In this document: positions 44,764 through 53,932 of the stretch, piece by piece
Position numbering within the stretch: the stretch's first letter is position 1
Layout of the letters: every line of letters starts with the position of its first letter
Source of the DNA: Prevotella sp. P2-180
GTDB lineage: Bacteria > Bacteroidota > Bacteroidia > Bacteroidales > Bacteroidaceae
Length of the DNA: 64,000 bases
Direction: 5' to 3'
NCBI RefSeq assembly: GCF_002251435.1
Contig: NZ_NPJI01000090.1
Location: 1-64,000 of the forward strand
The notes under the pieces: model-generated
Databases searched by the model: none
The model's input: only the letters and a program-made list of their open reading frames with translations
Told to the model about the DNA's origin: nothing
Translations under genes and position numbers: made by a program

Positions 44764-45183
44764 ATGATTACAATCAGTAAAAACGCGGCATGCCCTTTGT
44801 CGGCATGCAAGAAGAGCGGCGAATGTGCCCGCCACGAGAATTATCTGGAGGCGAAAGCCGAAAAGATGGAGTATCTGACACTTAACCCCGACATGGTCAG
44901 CCACGGCGACAACGGTTGTGAGCACCGCCTCGTAAGAAAAACGGTACGTATGGCATACGGGTTCAAAAAGTTGTACAACAGCATTCCCAAGGGAAACGCC
45001 AACTACTTTTGGCTGTCAGCCGGATTGGGAAGCGACTCAACCTACTATCGCCATAAGCGTGGGGACTATCCGCTTGGTCCTGAAATGCAGAGACGGCTGC
45101 TTGAAAAAATCAAGGAGAAAGGCGGCAACCCTGCGGTTGGCTTCGACCGCTACGCCGACGAGATAGTGCTTGTCAGACCTTGA
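44764..45183 (+). CDS. DUF6078-like cysteine-containing protein
   Basis: The 139-residue protein starts MITISKNAACPLSACKKSGE and continues CARHENYLEAKAEKM, with Cys at two CxxxxC-like spots. The second half has a basic helix region (YYRHKRGDYPLGPEMQRRLL) that resembles a helix-turn-helix. It looks like the DUF6078 proteins of Prevotella-type bacteria, function unknown. Its last 11 bases overlap the end of the convergent downstream gene. The first in-frame start at 44668 would lie within the palindromes, so 44764 is preferred. Confidence 0.7.
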   Translation: MITISKNAACPLSACKKSGECARHENYLEAKAEKMEYLTLNPDMVSHGDNGCEHRLVRKTVRMAYGFKKLYNSIPKGNANYFWLSAGLGSDSTYYRHKRGDYPLGPEMQRRLLEKIKEKGGNPAVGFDRYADEIVLVRP

Positions 45184-46573
45184 CGTAGAGGTCTTCCATC
45201 TCAAGGCATTTCCTCAGCAGTTTGTCACACAGCTTTTCCGACCATTTCTTCTTGCCGTTAAGGTTTCGGTAGTCGAGAAATGCCGAGTTGTCCCATGCGG
45301 CATAGTCGTAGAGAGTAAAATAGCCTGAGTATTCGCGGAGTGTGTCGCCAGAGAAATGCTTGTCGGCAGGCAGATGTCCGAACCATTCGGGGTGCATCAT
45401 CTGCTGGGCAAAATGCTCATGCGAAATGTCGGCAATGAGGTTATGGTGGCGAAGGACGCACCAAAGGCAGAACCAATGGCTCTTCTTGGTGATGGCCTTC
45501 GCCATCTCCCCAATGCAGTGACGAAGCCTTTCCATATCGACGAGGCGACCGTTGACTGTCTTGTGAAAAACTTGGTTGTAGATTGCCGTGACGCACACCT
45601 CTGGATGCTCGATGGAACGTATCTGCTGGTCTATGATGAACCATTTTGCCACAGCCGACACAAAAGGATCATAGTCCTCTTCCTTGCAGCCGCCTTTGGC
45701 AATGAAATCCTGTGCCATTGCCTCAAGGTTGCCCGCATGGCTGAGAAAGACAAGCTGCAACGACTGGGGCACAGCCTCGCGGAGCTTTCGTCGTGCTTCC
45801 TTCAGTTGGCTCACCGTAAGCTCGCATCCGTCGTTGTCGTATTTCAAAGTGGCGAAATACAGGTCAATATCTTCCCTGCCCTTGGGCGAGTCGATATATT
45901 GCTGAATGGAAGCCTCGAAAATGAGTCCCGCCTCCTCGTTGCTCAGGCTCACGCCGCAAAGGTTTTCTGCCCTGTAGAAATGCATCATCAGATAGGTGGT
46001 CCGCATGAAGAGCAGCAGAAGGTTCCACAACCGTTCTTCCGACGGCATGCCGGGATATTTCGTAGGCTTGTATTTCTTGTTCAGCAATCCCTCCATCATT
46101 GCCACTTCACTGCTGAACGACGTGAACTTATATTCCTCGTTGTTGGCAATGCCGTCGAGCTTTGGCAACATGCTAAGTATCGTTGTCGTTGTCCTTTTCC
46201 ATTTGTGCCCTTCAAATTGTCCCTCGCTCCTTACCCTTCTTATTGCATCTTGCACCAAGGGAGTTATGCGTTCCGTGACCATTTTCTCTAAGGTTGCCGC
46301 ATATTCCATATTCTTTAGTCTGCGGCTTCTCTTCAAGTCTTGGTTTTGCCTCGCCATGTCCTCGTCTGCCATAAGACACAAGCGTGCTGCCTTTAGCGAG
46401 AGCGACAGTATGTCGAAGGTCAGTTCCTGCGTGCCGTAGTCGTCCCAGGCGTCGGTGAGCATGTTCCACATGGAGATGAAAGAATTCATCTGCCTGTCAA
46501 ACATTTCGTAGCTGAAAACCGACGCTATGTCCTCGTAGTCATCACTCATTGTTCGTTTTATTTCCATTGTCAT
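45173..46573 (-). CDS. Conserved hypothetical protein, function unknown
   Basis: I do not recognise this protein of about 466 residues. It is mostly helical, rich in charged residues with several Trp/Met/Cys clusters (HWFCLWCVLRHHNLIADISH) and no signal peptide or known motif. The start is uncertain: a GTG at 46585 and ATGs at 46573, 46567 and 46549 are possible; all are in frame. TATCTTTG at 46632-46625 is a likely -7 box. It converges with the DUF6078-like gene, overlapping by 11 bases. Confidence 0.7.
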   Translation of the reverse strand: MTMEIKRTMSDDYEDIASVFSYEMFDRQMNSFISMWNMLTDAWDDYGTQELTFDILSLSLKAARLCLMADEDMARQNQDLKRSRRLKNMEYAATLEKMVTERITPLVQDAIRRVRSEGQFEGHKWKRTTTTILSMLPKLDGIANNEEYKFTSFSSEVAMMEGLLNKKYKPTKYPGMPSEERLWNLLLLFMRTTYLMMHFYRAENLCGVSLSNEEAGLIFEASIQQYIDSPKGREDIDLYFATLKYDNDGCELTVSQLKEARRKLREAVPQSLQLVFLSHAGNLEAMAQDFIAKGGCKEEDYDPFVSAVAKWFIIDQQIRSIEHPEVCVTAIYNQVFHKTVNGRLVDMERLRHCIGEMAKAITKKSHWFCLWCVLRHHNLIADISHEHFAQQMMHPEWFGHLPADKHFSGDTLREYSGYFTLYDYAAWDNSAFLDYRNLNGKKKWSEKLCDKLLRKCLEMEDLYVKV

Positions 46574-46585
46574 TTTTTGCTTCAC

Positions 46586-46859
46586 TCAAGCAATGTTATG
46601 CATGATACATATAAAATATGTCTGCAAAGATAATGAAAAAATACAAGGAACAAGAATAAATCAAAGAAAAAATTGCCTCCGGTTGAAATCGTGCTAAATA
46701 TAGTAGATTACCACCGGGGCAAGTACAATTGCAGTGTCCCCTTCACAGGCTTCTTTTTCAAGTGGAATTCAATATATTTCTTCTCCATTTCTTGGAAATA
46801 TCGTATTTATTTCGTATTTTGCAGCGTGAAAAGTGTTTGTTTGATAAAATGCAGATGAT
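46586..46859. other. Intergenic region, shared ATPase-gene upstream segment
   Basis: Besides the -7 box for the minus-strand gene, positions 46746-46859 repeat the upstream segment of ATPase copies 1 and 2. The -7 box here reads GTATTTTG: one T is lost compared with TATTTTTG in the other two copies. Confidence 0.6.
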
Positions 46860-47233
46860 ATGAGCAGATTCAAGTACCCTGTAGATACCGACCAGTTTCA
46901 GAGAATTCGTGAAGATGGCAAGGTGTATGTTGACAAGACCGGCATGATGTATAGCCTTATCAACAAGTATCAATATGTCTTCCTTGCCCGACCCGCCGTT
47001 TCGGAAAGTCGTTGTTGTGCAACACCTTCAAGGCTTATTTCCAAGGTCAGAAGGAACTGTTCGAGGGGTTGAAGGTCATGGACTTGGAGAAGGAATGGAA
47101 GACATATCCCTTACGAAGCCGACGGATGCCATCTGACAAAATGCGGAGTGACCATTTCCTCAGAAGCACGAAACATCACGCATTGGCGGGCAGTGGATAA
47201 GGATGGCAAGGTCATCGACGAGCAGGAGTTTTG
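46860..47233 (+). pseudogene. ATPase/PD-(D/E)XK gene, copy 3, internally deleted
   Basis: The frame starts like copy 2 (RIREDGKVYVDKTGMMYSL). It has a 1-bp loss near 46991 before the Walker A (compare PRRFGKSLL) and then jumps from KEWKTYP (about 47109) directly to YEADG near the C-terminus, ending at TGA 47231-47233. About 1.25 kb, covering most of the ATPase and nuclease domains, is missing. The junction falls at TATCCC/TTCCC-TACGAAGCC, which suggests a short-homology deletion. Confidence 0.9.
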
Positions 47234-48101
47234 AACAAAAGTATTAAAACAGGTTGTCCAACGTCACTTGACTTTCAATCGATTTCATAATAGATGATTT
47301 CCCCGCGCTGTTTTTCTGTAACCACAATTCACCTGATAACCCAGCATATTTTGGCTATATCTGCTTCAAAGGAATCCTTATTGACGGCTCGGTTCTTCAC
47401 TGCCGAGCGATAGTTGTAGATAGTCTGTGGGGAATAGAATCCCTCTCGCTTGAAATTGGTGTCCATGAGTTGCTCATTCAGTTGGTGTAGTTGATGTTGC
47501 TGTTCTTCGAGCAGGGCGTTTTTCTCCCTTACAGCCTCGCATTGCTTATTCAGTTCCTGGTTTTTGTCTTGCAGTTCCAGCCTGTGCCTGTGCAGTTTGG
47601 TGTTTTGTCTCTTGATAACAAAAAGAGCTATAAGCAGGGCAAGCGATAATACTCCAAGCGCTACAAGACCGTAGAGGATATGTCTGCTCTGTAATCATAT
47701 CCGTAATGGAAAGAAAACCGCTAAGCTCGCCTCTTAGCGGTGTTTTTGATAATGCTTGCAGCGTGACTGGCACTGTGTCGTTGCATAAATCATCAATTGA
47801 CTTAGCTTTTTATTATGTGGGCGCAGCATATTGTTCATAAACAGCAGCCCGTTATATATAATCACGAAAACCAAGTTTTCGGGCCTCAAAAAACGAGGAG
47901 ACGAAATCTGAAATAAAAAAAACAAACGAAATGGTTTGTTTGGTATTGTTAGTGTTTTTTTATTTCTAATCTTTTATTGTTTGAATTATGTTATTATTCT
48001 GGTCTAATGCTATTACAACCATGTCGCTTTGGAAACGAATCCAACCTAACTAACTTATTACTTCTTTCTTCATTTCAATCATTTTTTAGTTTGACAATAC
48101 A
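47234..48101. pseudogene. DUF6377-like fragment, terminator and prophage-side spacer
   Basis: On the minus strand 47694-47329 encodes a membrane helix (LVALGVLSLALLIALFVIK), a coiled coil (ELQDKNQELNKQCEAVREKN) and then YSPQTIYNYRSAVKNRA, a typical DUF6377 end, with the middle deleted. A terminator lies at 47718-47747. From 47748 to 48101 the sequence is AT-rich with a CGAAAACCAAGTTTTCG palindrome near 47868; a phage attachment site could be here but I cannot identify one. Confidence 0.6.
47718..47747 (+). terminator. Intrinsic terminator
   Basis: CCGCTAAG (47718-47725) and CTTAGCGG (47733-47740) form an 8-bp stem with a 7-nt loop, followed by TGTTTTT. Confidence 0.75.
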
Positions 48102-51100
48102 TTACATCACGAAATATCCAGTATGTTCAGGTAGTATGTTGTCTGGGTCTGCATCAAAATCATAGGCTTTCAGTTTGGCACTATGTTTTGCCCAATTCTC
48201 ATTAGCTAAATACTCGACCAATACCGATGCTTGAACGTATATAAATCCATTTACTACTGTTGTTGGGTTAGAACCATATCCAAAACCTCCAGTCATCATT
48301 GCATCATTTTTTATATATACATTACCATATTTCACATGCCTAAAGAAATAGCCATTGAAACTGGTGCAATTATCAATTACAACACATTCTTCATATTTAT
48401 AGTTATGATTTACACTACCAAAACCATAAACATACTTATAAATACCATCAACACTTTGTCCAACATTTACATTGCCGTAAGGTGTATCTCTATTTTGCCT
48501 AAAATAAACTTTGGTTGCAGTGGTATTCCAATTCCAGCCTTGTGAAGAATGGTAATAGATTGTTCTTAGTTTTTTGAATGGTGACATATCAAGAATGTCA
48601 ATGTTTGGACAATTTTCTGCTACCTCAGTTTGGGTAAAACCATCTATATTTGTTACGGAATCCAAGTTGTCTTGTATTGTACCTACACCATCACCAAACT
48701 TTTTTGCTATAAAGTCTAGCCATTGTTTGTCCTTGAACCTCAGATAATACCCCGCCACATTCAGCTCTAATCTCGAACCGAAGAACTCACGGAGAGAGGT
48801 GACAGAGTCCTCGTAGGCATAGCCGGCCACGTTGATGACACCTTCGAGCACTGGACGCTGCGCAGAGTTGACAAGAAGCATATTCTCTTGGTCGAACTCC
48901 ACAGACCCATAGCCCTCGCCGGTGGTGGGGTCGTAGCTATGCTCGGTGAACGTGGCAAGCATGTCTAAGTCAGCCGACGTGCCTGCTATAGGAGTATTCC
49001 ACATCATCGTGATGAACTGGAGGCTATTGTCCTCTGTGTTGTATATTTTTCGGAGAATGTCAAATGGAGAGAGGTTAGGGCACTCGTAGTAGTAGAGGCC
49101 ATTGATGGTGGTGAGACTGCCATCGGGTATTGACATCTTCTCCATCGTGAGCAACGGTAGGGTATGAAGGAAGAGCGTCTGCAAGCCTGTAGGAAAGCTC
49201 ACTTCCTCCACCTTCGCACCCATCGGGATGAGCAGCGTGGGCACGTTTGTTCCCTCGAAAAACACCTTCTTCAAGCGTGGGCAGCCAAGCAGGCGCACGT
49301 CGTTTTTCAGCGACACCACGTTTCGGGCATCAATCTCTTCGAGCGACGCACCGCTCACGGCAAGCGTAGAGGCGTTGAACGTCACGTTGGCAGCGTCGGC
49401 ATCGCCCACCTTCAGCACCCTCAGGCGCTTGCCCGATATGGAAAACGAGGCTCCCACCGTAGCGTCGCCACCACGGCTTGTAAGAGTGAGTTGGCAGAGG
49501 TCGCCTATAGAGGTGTACCAGTCAACCGCCTTTAGGTAGTATGTGGTCTGTCCGTCCGACGTGGCCGCTATTACGCAGGTCTCGCCGGCAAGAGTCCTCT
49601 CACCCTTGACGTTCTGGCCGCCGCCGATGTTGCCGCTTGGGTACATATCAATAGCAGGAGTGATTTGAAAGTTGAACGTCTTGGCAGGAGTGAACTCCAG
49701 CTTACCCATACCATCATCCGAAGAACCCGTGAACGCAGCTATCTCATAGAGCGAAAACACATAGACAATGCGACGCTCCACCCACTGACGCTCTGCCTCG
49801 TACTGAGTGCCGAGAGCCTGGGTAAGCGGAAAGACGTTGTTGTATGTCTTGTTGGGGTCGATGACCCACGGAGTAATATAACACCAATTACTGTCGTAGT
49901 TGTATGCAAGCATCGGGAAATACTTGGCTGTTCGCTCCCAGAAATAGTAGTCGAACATGTTCATCACGGTCTCATGAACCGTTGAACCCTGTATGCCAAG
50001 CTCGCCCGCCATCGACACGAGAGCGTTAACCATACGGCTCATCATGGTCTTGCAGCCTGTGCGGAAGCAGCTGCCGATAAGTGTCCAGAACACCGAAGAA
50101 GAGCCTTGGTAGATGTCTGTGCCATCGGCGGTCACATCGCCCACCTCCACGCTGTAGCTCTTGGTAGATTGTCCGTTGTTGTCGGTGGCGAGGATAGAGT
50201 CAAGGTCATCCTGCTTCCAACACCAACGCCCGCCCTCGCTCAGGGGCTTGAACTTGAACGGATAGGTGTTCTTGGCGTGGTTGTCGGTAGCACCAATCAG
50301 TACACAGAAGTTGTCGTGATACTCGGCATCCTCTATGCTCCAGTAGTTGCCAGCCTCTGCCTGGAACTTCGCCCCACGAGCCACGATAAGCTCGCCTGTG
50401 GAAGGGTTGTCCATATTGTCAAGATAGCCGTCAAGATATGTGCGCACATCGTGACCATCCAGTATCTCATACTGCTTGGTCTTGAGGCGGTAGTATATGA
50501 GGTGATAACTACTGTCGTAGAGCGTCAGAACGCCATTATTACGGTTTCCGAACACGTCGGTGCGGCTCTGGAACGCATAAACGTCAGCGTTTATCTCATC
50601 AAGAGTCATGCCCACCTCGTCAAGCGAGCGCAGGAACGGAGAACAGAAGTATGCTATCTCGTACGCCGGCCGCCATTCCTGTTCGAGAAGGTTCAAGATG
50701 TTGTCCCAATCCTCTTGTGTTCCGTCCTCGGAGGTTTCCCAAGGGGCGATTGACACGTCCCACGCCTCCTGACCGCCGAACATAAGGGTCTCGTCGGAAG
50801 GAGAATAGGTTACGTCAATCCACGGATGGAGGAAGCGAGTGCCGAGAGGTGCATGGTTAGGGCCCTCTATCTGCAAGAGTGAGGGATAAGCCTTGGTGTC
50901 GTAGCCAAATGTCTTCTTGTCGCCTTTGTCAGGGCCAGCGGTGTAGAGACCAATGAACTTGTATGTTCCGTCCTTGTACTTCTGGAATCCCACAAACGGA
51001 TAAGAGTATATCGCCACTCGGTTTGACGTTGAGGGCAGAGACGATTTCAGTCCAAGACGCTCGTACAACTCGTCATACATGGTCGTACCGCCAATCTTAT

Positions 51101-53420
51101 GTCCTTGCATAGAGGAGGCATAGTTCTTCTTAGCCGTAATCTTCGACACCTTCGGGTGCAATCCCTTTCCGGCTATGTAGCCCTCCTTGGTGTCGGTAGT
51201 TCCGTCGGCATAGGTAAACAAGGCCTCGCTCTTCAACTTCCATCGCACGTTCCATCGGTAGTATCGCATAGAGGTTGTTCCCTGACCGTCTATCGGAGCG
51301 TTATCAATTCGCACGTTCCACTCGGGGTGGTCGTTGTATTCAAACGTCACTGATGACTTGACCTTCACGTTGTTCTCAACGCTCGGGATGTCTATATCGT
51401 CGGGCATCTCAATCACCATACAGTTGTAGCCTGCCGCCTTGCATAGCTCATAGCTCACCTCCGTTCCGTCGATGATGTCGTTGTCCTTGCGCACACCCTC
51501 ACGAGTGTAGTCATTGGAGTCGATGAGGGTGTTCAAGAAGTTTGTCATAGCGTCTCCCGCCTCGAACACCTTGCCTGTGTAGTAGCGCATCATATAGAAG
51601 TAGAAGTCGGCACTCTTCTGCCCCATCTTCAGATAGCCGTTGCCAAAAGTCGTGTTACCGCCATATTCAAACACGCACTGGCGCACGCCGTTGACGTAGA
51701 TATGGCAAAGGTTACGACCCGTTGTGCCGTAGCCACGCTGGAGTACAATCACGACGTGAAGAATCTGATCCTCGACGAGCTGGACGGTCTGAGCCACCAT
51801 CTGCCTGTTACCAGATGTCAGCACGGTGAGGCGTGTGGGAAAGAGGATTATACCATTTGTCTCGGCGGCATTGTATGTGTCGGTGCTCATGAAGCTCATC
51901 ACGGGCGTATCGTAGTCGGCCACATTCGAGCATCTGTACTTGAACTCCAGCGTTAGACTGCCTGCATTAGAGCCGGCGAGAGGTTTGAGGTCGGGCACCT
52001 CGACGGTATTACCCGCAGCCACCACGAGACACTTGTTGTTGTCGGAGTCCATCGCCCATCCGTCAGTTGACCATGCGAAGCCCGTCCACGCTGCGGCATA
52101 GCTAATCTTGTCAGCGCCTGCGGCGATGTTGAATATCTCCTGGCGGTCAGCAGCTCCATTGCTACGGAGCGAGGAGTTGGTGTAGAAGTTTGCACCAGCA
52201 ACGGCAGCATAGGAGTTGCTGTTGTCAACCTCCATAACCAATTCTTCTACACGCTCGCTGGTTGTTGCCCTCACGCTCAACGTTACTCCGTCTGCGGCTT
52301 CCGTCTCTATCTCCAGCTTGGTTGTGTAGGCGGTCTTTGTCTGTGTCTGTACGGTCAGTTCCTGTCCAGATACAACAATAAAGTCGTTGTTGCCGTCGTT
52401 GGCCGTTATGTCAAATGTGACCTTTGTGGCATTGTATGTCGCATAGCGGAAGAGCGTCTGTGTGTTGTAGTTGATAGCCTTGTCGGCTATGTCGTTGATG
52501 CAGACAAGAGACACGTTGTTTGCATCCGCAGCCGCCACGCATATCACATTATACATGTAGTGCTGTGTCTCCACATTGTCGCCGCCCATCCATATCTCTA
52601 TCTTATGCACACCTGTTCCGCCCTTGGGGAAGTGGTTTGTCATGTCAAAGGAGTAGGCCGTGGTGGTGTAGCTTGTGCCTGAGTTGAAGGTCACGGTGTA
52701 TAGTTGCTCGTCATCTTCGTCTACCCTAACGTATAGTGTTTTTTGCAGCTTACCCGAAAAGTATATGCCGTCGATGGCATAGGCAGCGCCTTCCACGAAA
52801 GCCCTGTTCCAAGAGAACTCCGAAGTCAGCGTGAGTGAGGTCACGATGGCGGTGAACACCACGCTCTTCACCTGTCCGCTCTCCAATCCGGTAATCACGA
52901 ATCGTATGCGGTTGTTGCCGATACTTACATAGTTTCTCACCTCCTCAGCAATGCTTTCTCCGTTCATGCAGTTTCCCGACGCTCTGTCCACATACACACC
53001 GTTGCCTGTGTCCACCGCCATTGTATAGGTATAGTCCTCTATAAACTCAGTGGGCGAACCACCAATCTCCATCGCCTTGGTCGATGGCGTGAGGGTAATC
53101 TTCTTGGACGTTGACGACGTAAGAATATAGAATGATGTAGCGGTGTCGCTCGCCACATTGATGCTGTAAGAAGTGCCTGACAGCGAGAACGAGCCAATGC
53201 GTTGTCCGCCTTGCTCGGTGAAGAACGTGACGTTGCCGCCACTGTACTCTATCCACCCGACCTTTTCGCCGGCCACTCGCAAGGCGTTGGCAATACTCTC
53301 CCTCACGCTCTCGTCGTTATCCACAAGCTCGTTTATCTTGGCGGGCACTTCGTTGAACTCCTCAGCCGTCAGCTCGTCGCCTTGGCTCTTCTGTGGTATA
53401 TTCAGTCTCTCGATAGCCAT
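48102..53420 (-). CDS. Large prophage tail-fibre protein with LamG-, CotH- and LRR-like segments
   Basis: The protein has about 1772 residues. After a short N-terminal region (MAIERLNIPQKSQGDELTAE) and repeated beta-sandwich segments, a LamG/concanavalin-like domain follows (about 490-650, LTLEFKYRCSNVADYD, CHIYVNGVRQCVFEYGG). From about 720 to 1090 the sequence resembles the CotH kinase-like fold: FVGFQKYKDGTYKFIGLYTA, then DNHAKNTYPFKFKP near 1043 and WKQDDLD near 1070, matching the catalytic-loop and metal-site pattern. Next come LRR-like repeats (about 1350-1500) and a distinct C-terminal tip. It is the last tail gene, so it probably recognises the host surface. The CotH call is by motif only. 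The start at 53420 replaces an upstream in-frame Met that overlaps the neighbour. Confidence 0.78.
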   Translation of the reverse strand: MAIERLNIPQKSQGDELTAEEFNEVPAKINELVDNDESVRESIANALRVAGEKVGWIEYSGGNVTFFTEQGGQRIGSFSLSGTSYSINVASDTATSFYILTSSTSKKITLTPSTKAMEIGGSPTEFIEDYTYTMAVDTGNGVYVDRASGNCMNGESIAEEVRNYVSIGNNRIRFVITGLESGQVKSVVFTAIVTSLTLTSEFSWNRAFVEGAAYAIDGIYFSGKLQKTLYVRVDEDDEQLYTVTFNSGTSYTTTAYSFDMTNHFPKGGTGVHKIEIWMGGDNVETQHYMYNVICVAAADANNVSLVCINDIADKAINYNTQTLFRYATYNATKVTFDITANDGNNDFIVVSGQELTVQTQTKTAYTTKLEIETEAADGVTLSVRATTSERVEELVMEVDNSNSYAAVAGANFYTNSSLRSNGAADRQEIFNIAAGADKISYAAAWTGFAWSTDGWAMDSDNNKCLVVAAGNTVEVPDLKPLAGSNAGSLTLEFKYRCSNVADYDTPVMSFMSTDTYNAAETNGIILFPTRLTVLTSGNRQMVAQTVQLVEDQILHVVIVLQRGYGTTGRNLCHIYVNGVRQCVFEYGGNTTFGNGYLKMGQKSADFYFYMMRYYTGKVFEAGDAMTNFLNTLIDSNDYTREGVRKDNDIIDGTEVSYELCKAAGYNCMVIEMPDDIDIPSVENNVKVKSSVTFEYNDHPEWNVRIDNAPIDGQGTTSMRYYRWNVRWKLKSEALFTYADGTTDTKEGYIAGKGLHPKVSKITAKKNYASSMQGHKIGGTTMYDELYERLGLKSSLPSTSNRVAIYSYPFVGFQKYKDGTYKFIGLYTAGPDKGDKKTFGYDTKAYPSLLQIEGPNHAPLGTRFLHPWIDVTYSPSDETLMFGGQEAWDVSIAPWETSEDGTQEDWDNILNLLEQEWRPAYEIAYFCSPFLRSLDEVGMTLDEINADVYAFQSRTDVFGNRNNGVLTLYDSSYHLIYYRLKTKQYEILDGHDVRTYLDGYLDNMDNPSTGELIVARGAKFQAEAGNYWSIEDAEYHDNFCVLIGATDNHAKNTYPFKFKPLSEGGRWCWKQDDLDSILATDNNGQSTKSYSVEVGDVTADGTDIYQGSSSVFWTLIGSCFRTGCKTMMSRMVNALVSMAGELGIQGSTVHETVMNMFDYYFWERTAKYFPMLAYNYDSNWCYITPWVIDPNKTYNNVFPLTQALGTQYEAERQWVERRIVYVFSLYEIAAFTGSSDDGMGKLEFTPAKTFNFQITPAIDMYPSGNIGGGQNVKGERTLAGETCVIAATSDGQTTYYLKAVDWYTSIGDLCQLTLTSRGGDATVGASFSISGKRLRVLKVGDADAANVTFNASTLAVSGASLEEIDARNVVSLKNDVRLLGCPRLKKVFFEGTNVPTLLIPMGAKVEEVSFPTGLQTLFLHTLPLLTMEKMSIPDGSLTTINGLYYYECPNLSPFDILRKIYNTEDNSLQFITMMWNTPIAGTSADLDMLATFTEHSYDPTTGEGYGSVEFDQENMLLVNSAQRPVLEGVINVAGYAYEDSVTSLREFFGSRLELNVAGYYLRFKDKQWLDFIAKKFGDGVGTIQDNLDSVTNIDGFTQTEVAENCPNIDILDMSPFKKLRTIYYHSSQGWNWNTTATKVYFRQNRDTPYGNVNVGQSVDGIYKYVYGFGSVNHNYKYEECVVIDNCTSFNGYFFRHVKYGNVYIKNDAMMTGGFGYGSNPTTVVNGFIYVQASVLVEYLANENWAKHSAKLKAYDFDADPDNILPEHTGYFVM

Positions 53421-53421
53421 A

Positions 53422-53640
53422 TTATGATAGTTTGAATGGGAATTTGTAAGTAAACTTATTGTTCTCAACGACAGGCATCCTTACGTCTGGCCGTCCGAGG
53501 GCATGAAGTATATAAGGCAGCTCGTATGTGGCCGTTATGTCACGACTGCTCTCCAAGGCCACGAGCCTTACGCTTACAAGCTCCCCCGTCTCCTTGTTCG
53601 TCACATTACTTAGGCTTGCCTTGATATACCTTATTGCCAT
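53422..53640 (-). CDS. Small prophage tail protein, function unknown
   Basis: The 72-residue protein (MAIRYIKASLSNVTNKETGE) has a compact beta-rich pattern with no known motif. It sits directly upstream of the fibre gene, 2 bp after the 92-residue gene, in a tight tail operon. A chaperone or connector between tip and fibre is possible but unproven. Confidence 0.65.
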   Translation of the reverse strand: MAIRYIKASLSNVTNKETGELVSVRLVALESSRDITATYELPYILHALGRPDVRMPVVENNKFTYKFPFKLS

Positions 53641-53642
53641 GA

Positions 53643-53921
53643 TTATCCCTTGTTGGTTAAACGTGTTATCAGTTCTCGCTTGATGGCGGCAATGAGTTGG
53701 CTCTGCCTTACCACTTGGGCTATAGCATTGGTATACTTCTCGTCCACCTCCACCTCGTCCGTGGAGTAGTATATCTCCCTCGCAAGGTCTTCAAACCCAA
53801 TGTCGAGCAGCACACTGCCGTTATACATCATCATGTTGCCAATCGTCTGAGCTATATCAAACGTCTGCTTTGAGCCGTCAAAGGAGGTCTGAGCCTCCAG
53901 TTTCTTGAAATTTATCTTCAT
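53643..53921 (-). CDS. Small prophage protein, function unknown
   Basis: The 92-residue protein is mostly helical (MKINFKKLEAQTSFDG, TIGNMMMYNG, YTNAIAQVVRQSQLIAAIKR) with no known motif. It lies between the tail-tip and the next small gene without gaps, so it is part of the tail operon. Confidence 0.65.
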   Translation of the reverse strand: MKINFKKLEAQTSFDGSKQTFDIAQTIGNMMMYNGSVLLDIGFEDLAREIYYSTDEVEVDEKYTNAIAQVVRQSQLIAAIKRELITRLTNKG

Positions 53922-53932
53922 GTCTTTATTGT

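Noticed and set aside
47718..47800. tRNA gene
   Set aside because: The CCGCTAAG/CTTAGCGG stem looked like a tRNA arm, but there is no acceptor stem or T-loop; it is a terminator hairpin.
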